From contig NZ_LDJK01000011.1 in the NCBI RefSeq assembly GCF_001431535.1, positions 1-50,570 of the forward strand: a stretch of 50,570 nt of DNA, in the 5' to 3' direction. How positions within the stretch are numbered: the first letter of the stretch is position 1; every line of letters starts with the position of its first letter. This DNA is from Stenotrophomonas chelatiphaga. Its GTDB lineage: Bacteria > Pseudomonadota > Gammaproteobacteria > Xanthomonadales > Xanthomonadaceae. The position numbers and the translations under genes were made by a program. Shown in pieces: positions 49,618 through 50,570 of this stretch. The notes beneath the pieces were generated by a model. It worked only from the letters and a program-made list of their open reading frames with translations, was not told the origin of the DNA and did no database searches.

Positions 49618-50259
49618 TCAGATATCAAGTGCGTCCACGAAGGATATGCCACTGACTCCTGCGTTCTTCGAGATGCCAGCGGCTTGGACAGCATTTCGGA
49701 AGCTCCTGTCGCAGAACGCGGACGGATTGAAGGGCGTCAAGAACACATGCGCACCCGCCAGCATGTCGCGCTTGAACACCAGCCTCGCACCACCTCCCAG
49801 GGAGTAGAACTTCCCCCGGACGTAGTCATCATCAACCTTGATCCTGAGATGAGATGCGTCTTCGTCGAGTGCGTCCACTTCGCGCACGACATCGCACATG
49901 AAACGTGGCGGTCCGGCTGATCCGTCAGCCAGGCGAACTTCACATTCAACAAAAGCGAACGCTTCAGGATCCACGGCTGACATCGCCCGCTGAAGTCGCT
50001 CGGACACCAGCCAGTAGCCGCTGAAGCCACCTTCCAAGTCTCGCGGCGCAGGGCCCGCAGATGGATCAAACACCACACGCGGTACTTCACTGAGCGGCGG
50101 AAATCCCCCCGCGTCTGGACGCAGGATCAGCCGTGGGGATGTCAGTAGTTGCTGGATGTTCTCAAGGTACGCACCACGAAAGCGTCTATTGCTCTCTGAT
50201 TCTGGGCCAAACATGAAGAACTCGCTGTCAGCCCGCGGGGGCGTTGCTTTTCGCTTCAT
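49618..50259 (-). CDS. DUF1629/Imm11-like immunity protein
   Basis: Soluble protein of 213 residues similar to DUF1629 (Imm11): SEFFMFGPESESNRRFRG near the start, FPPLSEVPRVVFDPSAGP, YWLVSERLQRAMSAVDPEAF, CEVRLADGSAGPPRFMCDVV, and the tail FRNAVQAAGISKNAGVSGIS. Imm11 members neutralise polymorphic toxins. GGAGG precedes ATG 50259; an upstream 28-residue extension is not protein-like. A deletion relic of a paralogue lies directly upstream. No toxin is intact nearby. Confidence 0.78.
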   Translation of the reverse strand: MKRKATPPRADSEFFMFGPESESNRRFRGAYLENIQQLLTSPRLILRPDAGGFPPLSEVPRVVFDPSAGPAPRDLEGGFSGYWLVSERLQRAMSAVDPEAFAFVECEVRLADGSAGPPRFMCDVVREVDALDEDASHLRIKVDDDYVRGKFYSLGGGARLVFKRDMLAGAHVFLTPFNPSAFCDRSFRNAVQAAGISKNAGVSGISFVDALDI

Positions 50260-50315
50260 GCGGTCGACCTCCTCTAGTAGCGCCTGAACCATGCTGCAGC
50301 TTGGACTTTGTGACT

Positions 50316-50475
50316 TCAGATGTCCGCCGCATCGGTAAACCACACCCCATGTGTTTGCTTTGCTGTCCCCATGCCTGCGTCCATGATGGCATCGCGCAGA
50401 TGGCGATCAACCGTCGCGGGTTGTGTCCGGTTGCAGCAGGAAGAACTCCCCGCGTCGCGGCTGATTCCGTTTCAT
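50316..50475 (-). pseudogene. Internally deleted DUF1629/Imm11-like gene
   Basis: Starts with MKRNQPRRGEFFLLQPD, matching the family start (MKRKATPPRADSEFFMFGP), then stops at 50407. A shifted frame continues TVDRHLRDAIMDAGMGTAKQ and THGVWFTDAADI, ending TGA at 50316, matching the tail AVQAAGISKNAGVSGIS and DALDI of the intact protein. About 150 central residues are missing and a frameshift is present. Confidence 0.72.
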
Positions 50476-50490
50476 TATCGATTGTCTATC

Positions 50491-50522
50491 GGGGCCGGGG
50501 GGCCGGGGGGCCGGGGGCCGGG
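50491..50522. repeat. Short G-rich tandem repeat
   Basis: Four to five imperfect copies of a GGGGCC/GGGGGGCC unit with at least four G-runs of three or more on the plus strand, which could fold as a G-quadruplex. It lies 16 bases upstream of the start of the Imm11 relic and would face its transcript as C-runs. Confidence 0.7.
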
Positions 50523-50570
50523 AGAAAGAGCTCCGGCGCAACTCGCGATTGCCAACGCGGGAATATCTTT

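Overview
The window looks like chromosomal DNA of a high-GC gammaproteobacterium of the Xanthomonadaceae, most likely the Stenotrophomonas maltophilia group. The strongest evidence is a family of short palindromes flanked by GTAG/CTAC, mostly of the form TGACGGCC-3 nt-GGCCGTCA, which matches the SMAG repeats known from S. maltophilia. Two effector genes carrying the Xanthomonadaceae type IV secretion signal (XVIPCD) agree with this. No rRNA, tRNA, CRISPR array or complete insertion sequence was recognised.

Left part (1-32.2 kb): a core-like chromosome with tightly packed genes and SMAG repeats between them. It holds a membrane PAS/degenerate-GGDEF/EAL phosphodiesterase, an M13 metallopeptidase lipoprotein, a DUF2236 (MpaB) oxygenase-like protein, a LytS/LytTR-type two-component pair, a secreted M28 peptidase, an ECF42-like sigma factor module with DGPF/YCII and VOC proteins, an NHL propeller fused to an M23-like domain, a lytic transglycosylase, a CSS-type EAL phosphodiesterase, and an ABC-F ATPase behind a leader with tiny upstream ORFs. 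It continues with a MerC-family protein behind a Zur-like palindrome, a methyltransferase, a TPR membrane protein, a GAF/degenerate-GGDEF protein, a polysaccharide deacetylase, an unlisted 54-residue protein, an alpha/beta hydrolase and a helicase IV-like protein with a topoisomerase-type zinc ribbon. Three proteins have c-di-GMP-related domains.

Right part (32.2-50.6 kb): an accessory region of short, partly AT-richer genes that I read as an interbacterial-competition island. Its centre is two tandem pairs of an XVIPCD effector and a lipoprotein immunity candidate (39.75-43.44 kb). Around them lie immunity-like genes without an intact toxin (DUF4279, DUF1963, DUF1629/Imm11-like, a family beginning MP-x-[FY]-F, small membrane proteins) and many gene relics. 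No secretion apparatus is encoded here, so the effectors must rely on a type IV system elsewhere.

The most unusual pattern is that three unrelated immunity-type families each have an intact copy plus a drastically shortened copy that keeps the start and the last codons but lacks the middle: 35775-35921 against 36920-37324, 45770-46021 against 46341-46850, and 50316-50475 against 49618-50259. Toxin-side relics lie among them: a toxin tail containing a SMAG repeat (36644-36923), an XVIPCD glutamine-rich tail (45651-45769), and a frameshifted toxin-like gene (46032-46335). Together with the mosaic effector/immunity duplication, this suggests repeated gain, recombination and decay of toxin-immunity cassettes.
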